Part shown: positions 6,793-7,055 of the stretch, one piece after another
Numbering within the stretch: position 1 is the first letter of the stretch
Layout of the letters: every line of letters starts with the position of its first letter
NCBI GenBank assembly: GCA_029942205.1
Contig: JAOZTL010000142.1
Span: 419-7,473, forward strand
Length of the DNA: 7,055 nt
Direction: 5' to 3'
From: Bacteroidales bacterium
GTDB taxonomy: Bacteria > Bacteroidota > Bacteroidia > Bacteroidales > JAOZTL01
Translations under genes and position numbers: made by a program
Notes under the pieces: generated by a model
Told to the model about the DNA's origin: nothing
The model's input: the letters and a program-made list of their open reading frames with translations, nothing else
Databases searched by the model: none

Positions 6793-7055
6793 ATGAAAGA
6801 ATTATCAATAAACGCAACATTAGAAACGCCTAAGGTCTTTTATGATCTACAGAAACGTGTTTTGGAAATAAAAGGGCGATCGTTGCCTGAAAATGCACTT
6901 GAATTTTACGAGCCAATTTTTAGTTGGGTCGATCAATTTATAAATAAGCCAGAACAAGAACTATCGGTTAATTTTAAATTGGAATATTTTAATTCCGCAA
7001 GTAACACTATTATTTCAATAATTTGCCTACTTGATGCGGTATTAAAATATTCCAA
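6793..7055 (+). CDS. SiaC-like regulatory phosphoprotein (DUF1987), cut by right edge
   Basis: Eighty-seven codons are present before the edge; full SiaC proteins are about 125 residues, so roughly two thirds is visible. Recognisable family features are the opening LSINATLETPKV, the GRSLPENALEFYEPIFSWVDQF segment (28-49), and the strand and loop FKLEYFNSAS (61-70). SiaC has a STAS-like fold akin to anti-sigma-factor antagonists and is switched by phosphorylation of one Thr (T68 in P. aeruginosa) by SiaB. By aligning P. aeruginosa YLNTSS with YFNSAS here, the acceptor position is S68, a Ser rather than Thr. The dephosphorylated form of the Pseudomonas protein activates the diguanylate cyclase SiaD; no such partner is visible, and diguanylate cyclases are uncommon in Bacteroidota, so the output is unknown. 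The start ATG follows an A/T-rich leader without Shine-Dalgarno and suits the family N-terminus. The gene lies 64 bp behind the kinase gene on the same strand. Confidence 0.88.
   Translation, partial: MKELSINATLETPKVFYDLQKRVLEIKGRSLPENALEFYEPIFSWVDQFINKPEQELSVNFKLEYFNSASNTIISIICLLDAVLKYS

Overview
The window looks like chromosomal DNA of an AT-rich member of the Bacteroidota. The reasons are TAnnTTTG-type -7 promoter boxes ahead of several genes, A/T-rich start regions without a Shine-Dalgarno sequence, a lipoprotein with an acidic patch right after its lipobox cysteine, and the families present. No RNA gene, insertion sequence, CRISPR array or phage gene was seen.

Layout. Positions 1-2470 (minus strand) hold a large exported TPR-CHAT protein whose C-terminus, including the expected catalytic Cys, lies beyond the left edge. 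Positions 2471-3066 are a divergent, very AT-rich intergenic region of about 600 bp with no convincing gene. It contains recurrent short hairpins with a CGAAGT core, a tandem 7-mer, and a hairpin followed by a short T-run. Positions 3067-3510 (plus) encode a small lipoprotein of unknown function. Positions 3614-5443 (plus) encode a YgiQ-family radical SAM protein with its own promoter-like site. Positions 5607-6728 (plus) encode a 373-residue protein made of two tandem SiaB-like (DUF6272, GHKL-fold) kinase domains. From 6793 to the right edge (plus) is the N-terminal part of a SiaC-like (DUF1987) regulatory phosphoprotein.

How the genes relate. The last two genes form a recognisable functional pair. 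In Pseudomonas aeruginosa, SiaB phosphorylates SiaC on a threonine and the PP2C-type phosphatase SiaA reverses this. Here the kinase is an internally duplicated, two-domain protein. Its first half keeps the full N box and G box, while its second half keeps the N box but has an eroded G box. The SiaC acceptor position aligns with a serine (S68). A SiaA-like phosphatase or other output gene might lie just past the right edge. The CHAT protein, the lipoprotein and YgiQ show no clear functional link to this module. This two-domain kinase with its partner is the most interesting item in the window.
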